Positions 1 to 10,312 of a DNA stretch of 64,000 nt are shown here, in pieces; position 1 is the first letter of the stretch, and each line of letters opens with the position of its first letter. The notes under the pieces were generated by a model, which did not search any database, was not told the DNA's origin, and was given only the letters and a program-made list of their open reading frames with translations. The stretch is from Blattamonas nauphoetae (Eukaryota > Preaxostyla > Oxymonadida): assembly GCA_033064195.1 (NCBI GenBank), contig JARBJD010000144.1, positions 115,498 through 179,497 of the forward strand, in the 5' to 3' direction. The position numbers and the translations under genes are program-made.

Positions 1-1292
1 GGTGTGCGTGTTCTGTGAGCCTACTTCCACCTCGATTGGGGTTTCGAGGGTGACGTTGTCGAGAGGAGCGTCGCCTTCGATCACGCACAGAAGATACGTC
101 CTGTCCATCTCCTCCTGCATGTCCGGGTCGACAATGGTGCCTCTCGTGTAGATCTGCGTCAGTTCTCTCTGCTGGACCTTGCTCGCTGCCGGTTTCTTCT
201 TGATTGGTGTACCTGTCTCGTCTTCGTCTGATGTGTCTCCGATCTCGTCCACCCGTGCCACTTTGTATCCCAACCGCAGCAGCTTCTTTGCCCAGTCGGC
301 AAATCGGACTTCGGGCACTCCGCACATTCGCATGTTGACGCGGCTCACCATCTTCAGGTCGAGGACACGCGCACCAATGTCAGCGTCCTTCTCGTATAGT
401 TCGTAGAACTTCCCTTTCTGGAAGAACAGCACGTAATCGTACTTGTTCCGCTTGATGAGCCAATACTGTCGCTCAAACGGCGTCAACTTTGAGAGCTCTG
501 CGGGTGGAATGTAGATTGTGGAAGCGTCGTAGTCGGGGTGCGTGGTTGGGCGCATTTGGCTGTCGAGAGGATACTCCAGCCAGTCTAATCGTCCAGAAGC
601 AACAGGAGATGACGAACGTTCAAATGAGGATGGAGGGAAGGCTTTGGCCGATGTTTGAGGAGTATAGGGGTTCGCAAATTGTGTTGATTTAGGTGATTGG
701 ACAGTTGGATTAATCGGTGGTGAAGACAGACGGGGAGAGTGAAAAGATGTGTCCAGTTCTGGATGGTCATCAATCTTCGGGGAATTTACAGGAGATAATC
801 CAACTTTGGAACGTTTAATTGGGGTAATTTGATTCAGTACAGCCGGATTTGTTTGGGTAGGAAGTGAGAGATTGTCTTCTGGTGAGTTGTCAGGGAGTTC
901 CCAGGATTCAACTGTTTCAATCGCAAGTCCCGCAGAATCGAGAGCATCTTGATCTTTTGCAACATAGGTTGGTTGGTCATGATGATCCGTTTCAGGTGGA
1001 AGATTTGTTGGTTTTGGGACGAAAGAGAGAACTGTTGCTCGTGCTTTCGTAGAAGACGAATGAATTTTTGAAAAGAGAGAATTGGCTGGTTTTTCTTTTG
1101 TATTAGCAAACAAGACGTATGAATGAAGGTTAATGGATGAGAACACGAAAATTGAATACTTGGGCTTTGCGTGGGATCGTTTCGGATTTGTGGAGATGTT
1201 GGTGGGGAATTAGGTACTGAAGGAGACTTAGGCTGGAAAAAAGCAGCCATTGTCGTCTGTCTGACCTTCGTTGGTGTTGTGTTTCGATTCAT
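1..1292 (-). CDS. MSH6: MutS-homologue 6 mismatch-repair protein, N-terminal part (runs off window start)
   Basis: MSH6 pairs with MSH2 to form MutS-alpha, the nuclear complex that recognises mismatches. The start at 1292 is supported by a PCNA-interacting motif close to the N-terminus (QTTMAAFF, matching Qxx[ILM]xxFF), as in MSH6 of other eukaryotes. A disordered linker of about 230 residues follows. The mismatch-binding domain then begins with a block like RPTTHPDYD, then a KGKFYELYEKDADIG segment and GYKVARVDE, all typical of MutS domain I in MSH6. One intron is inferred at 1095-1159 (65 nt, GT-AG, phase 1), because the N-terminal frame and the downstream frame are offset by one. The bridging, ATPase and C-terminal domains lie outside the window. 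The gene is divergent from ALG13 across about 270 bp. The family call is secure, and the exact intron edges are inferred. Confidence 0.9.
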
Positions 1293-1563
1293 CTTTAAAC
1301 ATGGGCTATCCTTTATCGTGAGGTTACAACATTAAAATGAATGCACTAATTATGATTGTGACAAAAAGCGAGGTGAAAAGTGATCTAGGGGAGTGGGAAG
1401 TGAGAGATTGACCAAATGATGTGAGTTCAAGTCAACTTCACTTCTCTCTCCCTCAATCTCTCGTCTCACCTCTCTTCCATTCAAGTCCGACACACTACCA
1501 CTCGTAGGTCCATCCAAATCTCGGAAGATCCCTTCCTCTTCTTTTAGAGTTCACGATCAAACC

Positions 1564-2193
1564 ATGAAGTTATTCATACACCAACTCCATTCTCGAATGA
1601 GTGCTAAACATTACCCCACCATATTAATCACTGTCGGAACAACTAAATTTGATGCTCTGATGCACACCATCGATTCAGAGCAATTTATTGCACAACTCAA
1701 AACATTGGGAACAAAGAAACTCTTTGTGCAAAAAGGAAATGGAGAATTCTTCCCAAAACGTCTTCAATCAGAACAGTGTGACATTTTACACCCTTTTACT
1801 TCTTTTCTGTTTTCATCTATTGATTCTTTAGTAAGATCGTTCACACCAGAAATCTTTGAATACTCATCTTCTTTTGGAGAATACTTGGACAAAGCAGACT
1901 TGATCATTAGCCATAGTGGAGCGGGAACAATTCTCGACGTACTTCGCCGAGGGAAACCTTGTGTGGTCGTTGTTAATGACACTTTGCTCCACAATCACCA
2001 GGCTGAGCTCGCTACAGCGATGAATGAGAACGGATATCTGTTATCTACGATCTGTTCAGAACTTTGTGCCGTATTTCATTATATTCATTCATTTTAGTAG
2101 ACACTTGATAAATTACCCACCACACATTTCAATCCTCTCCCAAAATCTCACCCTGAGCTGTTTGGACAATACCTCGATGCTATTGTTCCATAA
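1564..2193 (+). CDS. ALG13: ALG13-like UDP-GlcNAc transferase catalytic subunit
   Basis: The product is the GT28 C-terminal-type subunit that, with membrane-bound ALG14, adds the second GlcNAc to dolichyl-PP-GlcNAc on the cytosolic face of the ER. The protein starts with an ILITVGTTKFD segment and contains ADLIISHSGAGTILDVLRRGKP and NHQAELA, the family's donor-binding signatures. Initiation could be at 1564 or at the internal ATG at 1597 (MSAKHYPT), and the second gives a more typical length. A 30-nt intron at 2071-2100 is required: splicing it restores a tail resembling the yeast Alg13 C-terminus (LPKSHPELFGQYLDAI) and ends at TAA 2191-2193. Without splicing the frame stops at once. No ALG14 is visible nearby. 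Confidence 0.85.
2071..2100 (+). other. 30-nt intron in ALG13
   Basis: GTATTTC...TAGTAG, exactly 30 nt, phase 0. Only the second AG of the TAGTAG end gives an open, family-like downstream frame; the first would read into a stop. It is among the shortest introns in the window. Confidence 0.65.
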
Positions 2194-2413
2194 TCATCAT
2201 TCAAAACTTCTTCATTTCACGCATTAGTTGTTTTCTCACTCTCTCCAACTTTCATTTCTCTTTTTCAATTGAACACCACAAAGGTGGTTGACGGCTTCTG
2301 TTGGTCAATTTCTACATGTCAACTAAATCCATTCACATTTTATGGGACATGAATCCAATTTTCAGATTTCTATTCTCAGAACTGATGTGCGATCTGGCCA
2401 CAACAGGATTTTC

Positions 2414-4141
2414 ATGCTCATCCTCCTCGATACTCCCGCTGGATTCGGACTCTATTCCGTGGCCAAAGATGTTACGTTCAACAAGCTCACTCCAGATAAC
2501 GTCACAGATCTGTATGCTCTTTATTCAATCCCTCACGAGAAATCCTCTTCAGTACAAAATTCATAGGTTTCTCCCAATACGAATCAATGGCCGATGCCCT
2601 CGCTGCTTCAACTGTGTTAAATGAAGGGAAAATTCCCGAACAGCTTAAACTTTGGCTCTCAGACACCATCAAAACCAATCATCTCAAAGACAAAATTGGC
2701 GTTGCCGATATCAAAATTGCACGAGAGATCAAAAACGAAATGGGTCTGAGCTGTGTCTTTGACAACAATGTCCTTGAAATCATGAAACTCCTCCGTCTTG
2801 AATTGGAGAAGATTGTGAGTTCAGAAGACATGCGTCGAATGTCGATTGGTCTTTCTCACTCACTTTCTCGATACAAACTGAAATTCTCACCTGAAAAAAT
2901 TGATGTCATGGTTGTTCAAGCTGTGAGTGTGCTTTCACATATTTCTCATTCTTCCTTCTTTCAAATCACAGGTCTCCTAGAAGATCTTGATAAAGAAATC
3001 AACACGTATGCTATGCGCGTCCGTGAGTGGTATGGGTGGCACTTCCCCGAGCTGAGCAAATTAATTGAGAGTAATGTTCATTTCGCCCAGACGGTGAAGA
3101 AGATGGGTCTGCTCTTCATTTCTCTTCAATTCACTGCTCTCAGGAAGACGTCCCAACGCACTCACAATGGACTTCAGTGATATTTTGCCTTCTGACGTTG
3201 AATCGGCGATGAAGGAAGCAGCACGTGTGTCAATGGGTGTGGAGGCAAGCGATGACGATATCGTCAATATCACCCTTCTGTGCGACCAAGTTCTCCAGCT
3301 TTATGAATCAAGAAGACAGCTTAGTGACTACCTCCACAATCGGATGATGGCCATTGCACCAAACTTGACTCTGCTTGCTGGAGATCTCGTCGGAGCAAAA
3401 CTCATCTCAAACGCTGGAACTCTCTTAAACCTTGCAAAACATCCCTCATCAACCGTTCAAATCCTTGGTGCTGAAAAAGCCCTCTTCAGAGCTCTGAAAA
3501 CGTCTCATAACACTCCGAAGTACGGATTGATCTACAGAGGTGTGTCCACGTCTATCCTCGTATATGTCTGACTGTATCAGCTTCTATCGTTGGAAAGACC
3601 ACACCGAAGAACAAGGGTACAATTGCACGTGTCTTGGCCAACAAAATCTCTCTCACAGCACGTGTGGATGCTCTTGGTGAAGGTGGCGACAGTAGCGACG
3701 TTAACATTGGTCAGATCTGTCTCGAAAAGGTTGAAGAGCGACAGAGAGCTCTTGATGGCATTGCGCCACCAAGCGGGTTGGATTCAGGAGCAAAGAAAGG
3801 CGGATTTAACAAGGAGATTGAGAAAGCTCCGCTATACACGTTTGAAGCGAATGTTCTGTCATATCCATCTCTTCTTTTGCTTTAGGCCAGCTCCATCATA
3901 CAAAACAACAGTCGATACGATATCATCATCAGCAGATGAGCCAAAGAAAGAGAAGAAGGAGAAAAAGGAGAAGAAAAAGAAAAAGGAGAAAGATGAAAAG
4001 AAAGAAAAGAAGGAGAAAAAGGAAAAGAAGGAAAAGAAAGAGAAGGAAGAGGAGGAAGAAGTTGTTCAGAAGAAAAAGCGAAAATCAAGCGATGACGAAG
4101 AGAAAAAGAAAGAGAAAAAAGAAAAAAAGAAACATCATTGA
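2414..4141 (+). CDS. NOP58: NOP58/NOP5 box C/D snoRNP core protein
   Basis: NOP58 is a core protein of box C/D snoRNPs that guide 2'-O-methylation of rRNA in the nucleolus. The start at 2414 (MLILLDTPAG) mirrors the short N-terminus of NOP58. The conserved sequence runs through the NOP5 N-terminal domain, the coiled coil (GLSHSLSRYKLKFS, VREWYGWHFPEL) and the NOP domain (MMAIAPNLTLLAGDLVGA, PSSTVQILGAEKALFRALK, TPKYGLIY). Five short introns fit, at 2512-2552, 2927-2971, 3107-3143, 3540-3580 and 3858-3885 (28-45 nt), each restoring the family alignment. The C-terminus is the expected Lys/Glu-rich KKE-type tail, about 75 residues, interrupted by an acidic stretch, and ends at TGA. Confidence 0.93.
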
Positions 4142-4281
4142 AGATGCATGCACCTTTTGAAAAATTTCAAGAGATTCAACAGAAAATAAGAGAGTATCTA
4201 AAATCCTACTGAAACCAGACTGACAATGGACAAGATAATATTCAAAACAGACATATTTCTCATCTGATTCTCGGGTCGTAC

Positions 4282-4491
4282 TTATTCATCCACTGTTACT
4301 TGGATAGACTCACCAGAAGACGAGATCGAAACCTGAATCCTGTCGATTGTTCTCCTGTCCACATTATCTCTCTTTACATTCGTATCTCATCTACTCTCAA
4401 TTTATTCATTCGCACTTGAGACAATCGTGACGACTTTAGTGATCGCAATTGTACTTTTTTTTGATCGTGTTCAGACCGACACCCTCGTCAT
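4282..4491 (-). CDS. possible very small split gene, unknown function
   Basis: The last part (roughly 4282-4400) reads as good coding sequence ending in SSSGESIQVTVDE and TAA. Two short GT-AG introns (about 27-30 nt) would connect it to an ATG at 4491, giving a product of about 50 residues. No family is recognised. Its start would lie only six bases from the divergent start of the PRPP synthetase-like gene, which is extreme even for this compact region. The coding feel of the 3' exon is what is seen; the 5' structure is inferred and may be wrong. Confidence 0.3.
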
Positions 4492-4497
4492 TTTTTC

Positions 4498-5971
4498 ATG
4501 ACTGAGGAAGACTCAAACCAAATCTACCTATTGGTTAATGCGAGTTCGAAATATTTCGGTGACCTCCTACGCAAACATTTGGAATCATTGAAAATCATTG
4601 GTTTCGTTCTTCTCTGACAAGGAGTCGCCCTCTTTTACAGTCACACCGCTTGAAATCATCAAGAAAACGTATTCAAATGGTGAAAAACTCATTAGGATTG
4701 ATATTGAGAATCCTTCCGATCTCTTCGGAAAAGATTGTATCTACGTGTCAGCTCTCCTCAATGATTCGGATTTCATGGACTTATTTCGCGTATCCACCTT
4801 TTTTTCATCATTCTTTACAATGACCTCACAAATGTTTTCTTAGATTGGTAGTTCTTTGTCTTCATTTGGAACACGATCTCGCATCTTCGTCATTCCATTT
4901 CTTGTATGCTCAACCATTACTTCTCCTTGAACTTCACCAGGGATATTCGACGATGGAAAGAGCAACAAAGTTTGGAGAAGTTGTCACATGCAAAGGTTTC
5001 ATTATTTGTCATTCCTATTCTCCAAGCCAATCTTCGCCTCTTATCTCAACTCCCATCTTATGGAATCGGAAATTCATTCCTCTTTATGGATCTCCATGTG
5101 AGTGGGATTCTCCACTACTTTGAAGGAAGTGTTCTTCGAGCAGAGCTGTATGGGCAGGATGTCCTCACTGACGGCCTCAAACAGTGCGGTTTAGAAGAGA
5201 ACTCGATGTTTGCCACTGCTGATCTTGGACGGCCAAAATGGTGTGACTCCAGCTTTTATGAAATCTTTTCAGGGTTGAAGCCTTTGCCAAGAGTTTCAAA
5301 ACAGACATCGCTCTGGTTCGAAAAACACGTGATGGAACGAACACAGAGGTGAAAAATGTGATTGGTGATGTTAAGGGCAAGCATGTTATCATTTATGATG
5401 ATATGACCCGATCTGGAGGAACGCTCATCCACGCCGCAGACGGGTACATGGAACACGGAGCCTTGTCTGTCTCTTGCATCCTCTCCCACTTGGCACTCAC
5501 AACCGAGTCAGTGGTTGATTCATTGAATAAGGTATCTGGTTTCATCTTTCATCATAACTCTTTCCTTAGTCATGTCTCACAAGAATCATCTCAACCAATT
5601 CTCACCCATTCACACAACGCCCTCATCTGAATGCTAATATATATTCATCAACCCAGACAAAGATCACTGGATCTAAATTTCATGTGTTTGACTGTTCGTA
5701 CAAGTTTGCTGAAGCAATCCGCGACATTCTTCGACCGAACATCATCCACTCCTTTGTTGGCATCCAAAACTATTCTACAAATGTCCTTGTTCCTTACAAA
5801 CAGTTTCCCTCCCCACATTCTCCTTCACCAAATCGCTTGACGGGTGTGCATATATCATCACTCCCAACACTACCAGACGTCCAAGCGCCACATCCCCACC
5901 CCTCTGTGGCTCAAAAGACTGGAGAATCAGAACAAATTACAGTCACATGTATTGACGAGGAGGAGAATTGA
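4498..5971 (+). CDS. ribose-phosphate pyrophosphokinase (PRPP synthetase)-like protein
   Basis: PRPP synthetase makes phosphoribosyl pyrophosphate from ribose-5-phosphate and ATP for nucleotide synthesis. The N-terminus has NASSKYFGDLLRKHLE, typical of the first Rossmann half. FMDLHVSGILHYFEG matches the family DLH...IQGFF catalytic segment. VIIYDDMTRSGGTLI is the PRPP-binding loop of type I phosphoribosyltransferases. At least six introns are needed: 4601-4640, 4790-4843, one after IFVIPFL, one after GEVVTCK, one near 5242, and one of about 125 nt at 5532-5656. A Pro/His-rich tail of about 60 residues extends beyond the fold. The flexible-loop region is divergent and looks closer to plant class II or fungal Prs proteins than to bacterial PrsA. 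Single-gene activity cannot be assumed. Confidence 0.8.
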
Positions 5972-6110
5972 ATTGAATATAGCACATTTCACAGAATCGA
6001 TTTTCTCAAAACTCGCCATGTTCAGTGGAAGAAGCTGTTCATGGGAAAGCACGATCATCCTTCATCATAAATTAATCAAGAGTGAAGTGGATGTTTCATT
6101 ATGAAAGAAA

Positions 6111-6556
6111 CTATTCGCTTTCGTCCTCTGGAAGTCCTTCGATGTAGAGGACATTGTTACACCTAAAAAGGATAAATACAAGATGAAGAAAGATAAATAA
6201 TGAAATATTCACAAGAAAAATGTGTTTTGTCAAATAATTCGAACTGAACATCGAAAGTTTGTGGAAAACAGGAACAAAAAAGAGAAAAAAATATGTTCGA
6301 TGCCTGACGAGGACTTCTCCGATTAATCCTGCTGATTCTTTGTCAATGAATTCTTCCGTTCCTGAGAGCTGCAAATTCATGAATGGATCAGTTGAGACAA
6401 GAATTCCACGGAGAGAATTACCCCATTTAAGTCTGACGTTCACCTGTTGACCGATGAGGCTGCTAAGGAATTCGGGTGGATTTAGGGGCTTTTGCTGAAA
6501 CAAAGAAATTCAGAATTATGGAAATGATGAAAGAAAACTGGCTAAATCCAAACCAT
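6111..6556 (-). CDS. SNRPF: small nuclear ribonucleoprotein SmF
   Basis: SmF is one of seven Sm proteins forming the ring on spliceosomal U snRNAs. The predicted protein is about 82 residues and aligns along its length with SmF: PLNPPEFLSSLIGQQVNVRLKW, then LVSTDPFMNLQLSGTEE (Sm1), then GEVLVRCNNVLYIEG (Sm2) and a short acidic tail. The first exon is only ATG (6554-6556), followed by an intron at 6495-6553. A second intron at 6163-6303 must begin with GC rather than GT to rebuild the invariant RCNN. Stop is TAG, with TGA following in the same frame a few codons on. It is convergent with the PRPP synthetase-like gene. Confidence 0.9.
6163..6303 (-). other. GC-AG intron in SmF
   Basis: The upstream exon ends ...GTC AG and the intron begins GCATCG; the downstream exon starts G TGT AAC AAT after TTTTTAG. 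Only this join yields the conserved Arg-Cys-Asn-Asn of the Sm2 motif. Nearby GT candidates run into a stop at once. At 141 nt it is longer than most introns here. Confidence 0.7.
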
Positions 6557-6731
6557 TTCAAGACAGAAAAAAATGAGATTCTGTGTTGGGTCACGAAAAA
6601 AACTGATGCGTTTTATGGTGTTTCTCATAAACGAAGAATCGACACAAGATGACAAAAAAATGGAAACAATCTAACAATTGTCTTGGAGTGAGGGAGAATC
6701 GTGGCATGATGAATGAGTAAAGAATGAATGG

Positions 6732-7372
6732 TTACAATTCGTAGGCGGCTTCGATGGTCACGACATTTCCGCCAATATTCAATTTTCCACTCTGAGCGAT
6801 AGCTTTCTTCTGATCATCCTCGCTTTTGAAGTGGACGAAGCCATAGGTTGAGTTTGTGAAGGAATTGACGCGGGACGAGAGGACAACTGTTTCGACGTTG
6901 TAACCTTTGAATGCTTCACCAAGATCTTCTTGGATAGCAACTGCTGGGATTCCAGAAACTTTGACCGATGTCTTGGACACAACACGCTCAGCGTTTCTGT
7001 CGCGGCGAGGACGGCGTTCAGGGCGAGGTCCGCGTTCACGCTTCTCTCTGGGTTCTTTGGGAGCATCTGGGTCTCTTTCCTTGTAAAGTTCGATGTTAAT
7101 TTCGCGACCGTTAAGGCTCTTGTTTTTCAGTTGATCCACAACTTTTTGGCAGTCACCGGCGTTCTTGAGGTCAACAAAACCAAAACCAAGTGAGCGGCCA
7201 AGACGAGTGCGAATTGAGCAGTTCTCACTGAATTACGAGAGGAAAGTGGAGAGATAAATAAGACGAAAATCTCGGTTGCATACACAGGTGCAACTTTCTC
7301 AATGAAAGCTTTCAATTGATCAGCACTTGTTCGGTTGCTCAAGTTTCCAACGAAAAGTTTGTTATCGGTCAT
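6732..7372 (-). CDS. RNA-binding protein with two RRM domains
   Basis: The N-terminal RRM has RNP2 (KLFVGNLS) and RNP1 (RSLGFGFVDL). A basic Arg/Pro/Glu linker (REKRERGPRPERRPRRDR) separates it from a second RRM (VKVSGIP ... STYGFVHFKS). One intron at 7228-7283 (56 nt, phase 2) joins KVAPV to ENCSIRTR. The protein is about 200 residues, ends at TAA and has no extra domain. A shuttling mRNA-binding protein is likely, but no specific orthologue is assigned. It is divergent from the NAP/SET gene, with only about 63 bp between the start codons. Confidence 0.8.
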
Positions 7373-7435
7373 AAGTTATTCTCGAGTGGTTGGCGGGAGA
7401 GGATAGGATTAAGATCAACCCATGACTGTTCATTC

Positions 7436-8292
7436 ATGCATACGTCTGTTCAGAAGTCGAAAAGAAGTCATCCAATCGAATTTCACTTTGCAATTGAAGG
7501 TTTTTCATCATTTTTAGATGATATTTTCGTTTTGATTCACACCGGACCAAGAAAATCTCCTTGACCAATACCAAACATTTCAAAAGGAGTTACAAAAACA
7601 AAAAGCACAAGCTCTTGATCAGGTGTATGTGACTGAGGCTCAGACATTCAAACTGAGCCAAGATCTCTTTGAAAAACGGAGTACCATTCTGAGATCGCTC
7701 CCTGCTTTCTGGTCTCATCTTCTCTTAAAGCATCATGAGCTGTCAGCATACTTCCAAGACGAGCTCAGTGTTGTGGCTCTTTCATTTTTACGAGATATCA
7801 CAGTCACATATGCTGACACGGAGGACATTCCATTCACGATGACATTGGTCTCTCTTTAGGTTCTCTCACGCCTCAATCTCTTGTGAAAAATGTACTTTCA
7901 TGTAGATCTTTGATGAAAATGATTATTTTTCAAATCAATCCTTGTCTTGCACCGTTTCTCGTGAAAACGGAGAAGCTGTCTTTACCGAAAAGAGCTCAAT
8001 CGAATGGAAGTCTCATTACGTTTTTTGCTCTTTTTGAAGTCATTTGTTTCGATTGTTTCGTTGTAGGGTCTTGACGACGACAAACCAAGCTTCTTTCACG
8101 TTCGCCTTCAACTCTTCTCATTCTCTTCTCCAGCTTTGGTCACCTGAAGTTACTTCTGCGAGTCTGATTGAAACAATACGAAAGGATATCTATGTCGATC
8201 CTTTTGTGGCATTTGCCCAGCAGGATGATCCATTCTCAGACGACGATTCAGAACAGATCGAGGAGATGGAATCTGACGAATCCGATGATTGA
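7436..8292 (+). CDS. NAP/SET-family nucleosome assembly protein
   Basis: NAP/SET proteins are acidic histone chaperones. An N-terminal coiled coil (QYQTFQKELQKQKAQ) leads into the earmuff domain: IPNFW-like LPAFWSHLLL, then SFLRDITVTYADTEDI, IFDENDYF and SSIEWKS. Four introns (7500-7551, 7848-7905, 8020-8066, 8100-8133; 34-58 nt) restore this order. PSFFHLWSPEV corresponds to the ESFF(T/N)WF motif. The C-terminus is strongly acidic (Asp/Glu-rich to TGA), as expected for SET/TAF-I. The extreme N-terminus and first exon are inferred. Confidence 0.82.
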
Positions 8293-8470
8293 AAGCACAT
8301 CAAATTGGACACAGATGAGTGCTCACTTCCGTTGGACGAGTTGTGTTTAGATTCGATCATTATTTTGTCATTTCAGAGTCTTTTTTCAGATCCGCGAAAC
8401 AGGGCCAAATTGAAGAGTGAATGTGTAACTCCTGTTTGGAGAAGATTATGCGAAGTGTGGGAACTCTCGT

Positions 8471-10131
8471 TTATTCCTCGCCGAGGGCCTTTTCCTCGAC
8501 AGCGTCGGGTTTCTTCTCCTCGGTTGCCACTGCTGGTGTCTCCTCGGCCTTCTTCTCTGGCTTGGGCGGAGGGGGGAGCTCGCGGAAGTACTCCTTGCGC
8601 TGCTTGACCTCCTCGATCTTGGCGGCGAGCTGGTCGTATGAAGTGGGGCAGGTGACGCCAATTTTGGAGAAGCCTCCAAGGATGGCGATGGGGAACGAAA
8701 GAACGTGTGTGGACGCCTTTGCTTTGCGGTCGCGCTTCCCCTTCTTCCCGCGCGGCTCTGGCTCGGGCTCCTTCTTCTTCTGGATGAGGGTGAACTCGCC
8801 GAAGTCCGCCCCGCCGCTTCCTTTCCCCTTCTTCCCCTTCCCACCGCTCTCGTCCTCAAACGTGATGGTCGTCGGGGCAGCAGCCACTTCTTCCACCGGA
8901 GCGGCCGACTCGGCACCGCCTGTCAGCTGGACGAGGTGTGTGACGAGGAGGTCACAGTTCTCCATCTCGTCCTGCCACGGGTGGAACTGGGCAAGGCGCT
9001 CTTCGCGGAGCCTCTCCCTCTCCTCAGCCTCCTGCTTGCGCTGCTGCTTCTCCGCCTCGATCCTCTGCTTGTACTCCTCCTTCTCCCGCTTCCTCCGCTC
9101 GAGGGTCTCCTGCCACTCGATGTCTCTCAGCTTGCGGATCTCCTCGTTGTACGCTTTGTACTCCTTCCACTGCTGTTGGTGGTTGTCCCGGGCCTGGTTG
9201 TACTCCGTGTTCTTCTCGGCCAGCTGAGCCTCCAGTTTCTTGACCTCAGTCATGTCTTCGTCTTTGTCCATGTCGACCAGTTCCTGCTGGAGGCGCTCCA
9301 TTTTCTTCCTGTCCTTCTCCACTGTCTCGTTGAAGTGTTCTAGAGCGTATTTCTTGTCATCTGCTATGCGCTTTGCTTTTTTCATCTCAGTTTCAGCATT
9401 TCTCATCGCTGTGCGTTTGGTTTCGAGTTCGGCAAATTGACCCCGGGACTGCTTCAAGCGCTGGATTTCACCTGTGATCTGTCGCTCCTCTGGACGTGTG
9501 AGAGTGTTGTGCTCGAGATAGTACGTTTTCTTCCTGATGGGACAAAAAGGGGAGCGATGAGAGATGACATCTCAAACTTGATCAGGTCAGCCACTTCATC
9601 CTCAGATTGGCATGGGAGTTTCGCGCGATATTGTGTGAATGAATTCGACTGGAGAGTAAAAGACATATTTAAGCCACATTAAGAAAGTGCAAGACAAACT
9701 TCTGCTTGATACTGTTTTTCCTTTATTGAGAGATCACTTTGGAGCTTTTGAACTTCTGCTTGCAGTTTTTTGTATGTTGCATCTGTATCTGCCAAGTCCT
9801 TCTGAATTTCAGCGATAGCTCTCTGTTTTCCGGATCTTTGACGGAACTTGTCTATGTGTTTCTGATTCTCAGCATACTTGTGATTGAAGCAATATGACGG
9901 ATCGTAGAAGAAAGATTAGAACATATAAACAACCAACGAATGAAGGGAGAGAGAGATGTTTATAACATAGAGTATGTCAAAGCAAACGAGCTTGTCTTTG
10001 ATGGCATTGTATTCCTTGTCAATACGCTCGAGAATCGCATTGTGTGAATCATTATTCGGACGCGATACAGCTTTCAGTTTCTCAGCTCCCTTGGGGAGTT
10101 TCTGCTCCTTCTTTTCTTTCTTTGGCTCCAT
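8471..10131 (-). CDS. BFR1-like coiled-coil (mRNP/nuclear segregation family) protein
   Basis: The protein is about 490 residues and almost entirely charged coiled coil. The N-terminus is Lys-rich (MEPKKEKKEQKLPKG). A central block resembles Bfr1 (YRAKLPCQSEDEVADLI, then a basic EERQITGEIQRLKQSR segment), followed by long Arg/Glu/Lys helices, a HPWQDEMENCDLL segment and a disordered Lys/Pro/Glu tail. Introns are inferred at 9877-9987, 9649-9699 and 9534-9568. In yeast, Bfr1 associates with translating mRNPs; here that role is only by analogy, because coiled coils are easily over-matched. Confidence 0.6.
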
Positions 10132-10312
10132 GACGAGTGGAGAAATAATTATTAAGGGGACGAATCAAATCATCAGACAATTATCTATCACGTTTAATCG
10201 GGACACGATTCATCAAACTGGGAAAATGCGAAGAGCAATTTGTGCTTGTGGAAGGAAAATGAGAAGAAAGATATAATTAATGAAATGTCCAATATGACTG
10301 CTTATGACTGGC

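Noticed and set aside
8421..9343. Long plus-strand open frames opposite the BFR1-like gene
   Set aside because: They mirror a highly biased coiled-coil coding strand and give Leu/Ser-rich low-complexity proteins without motifs.
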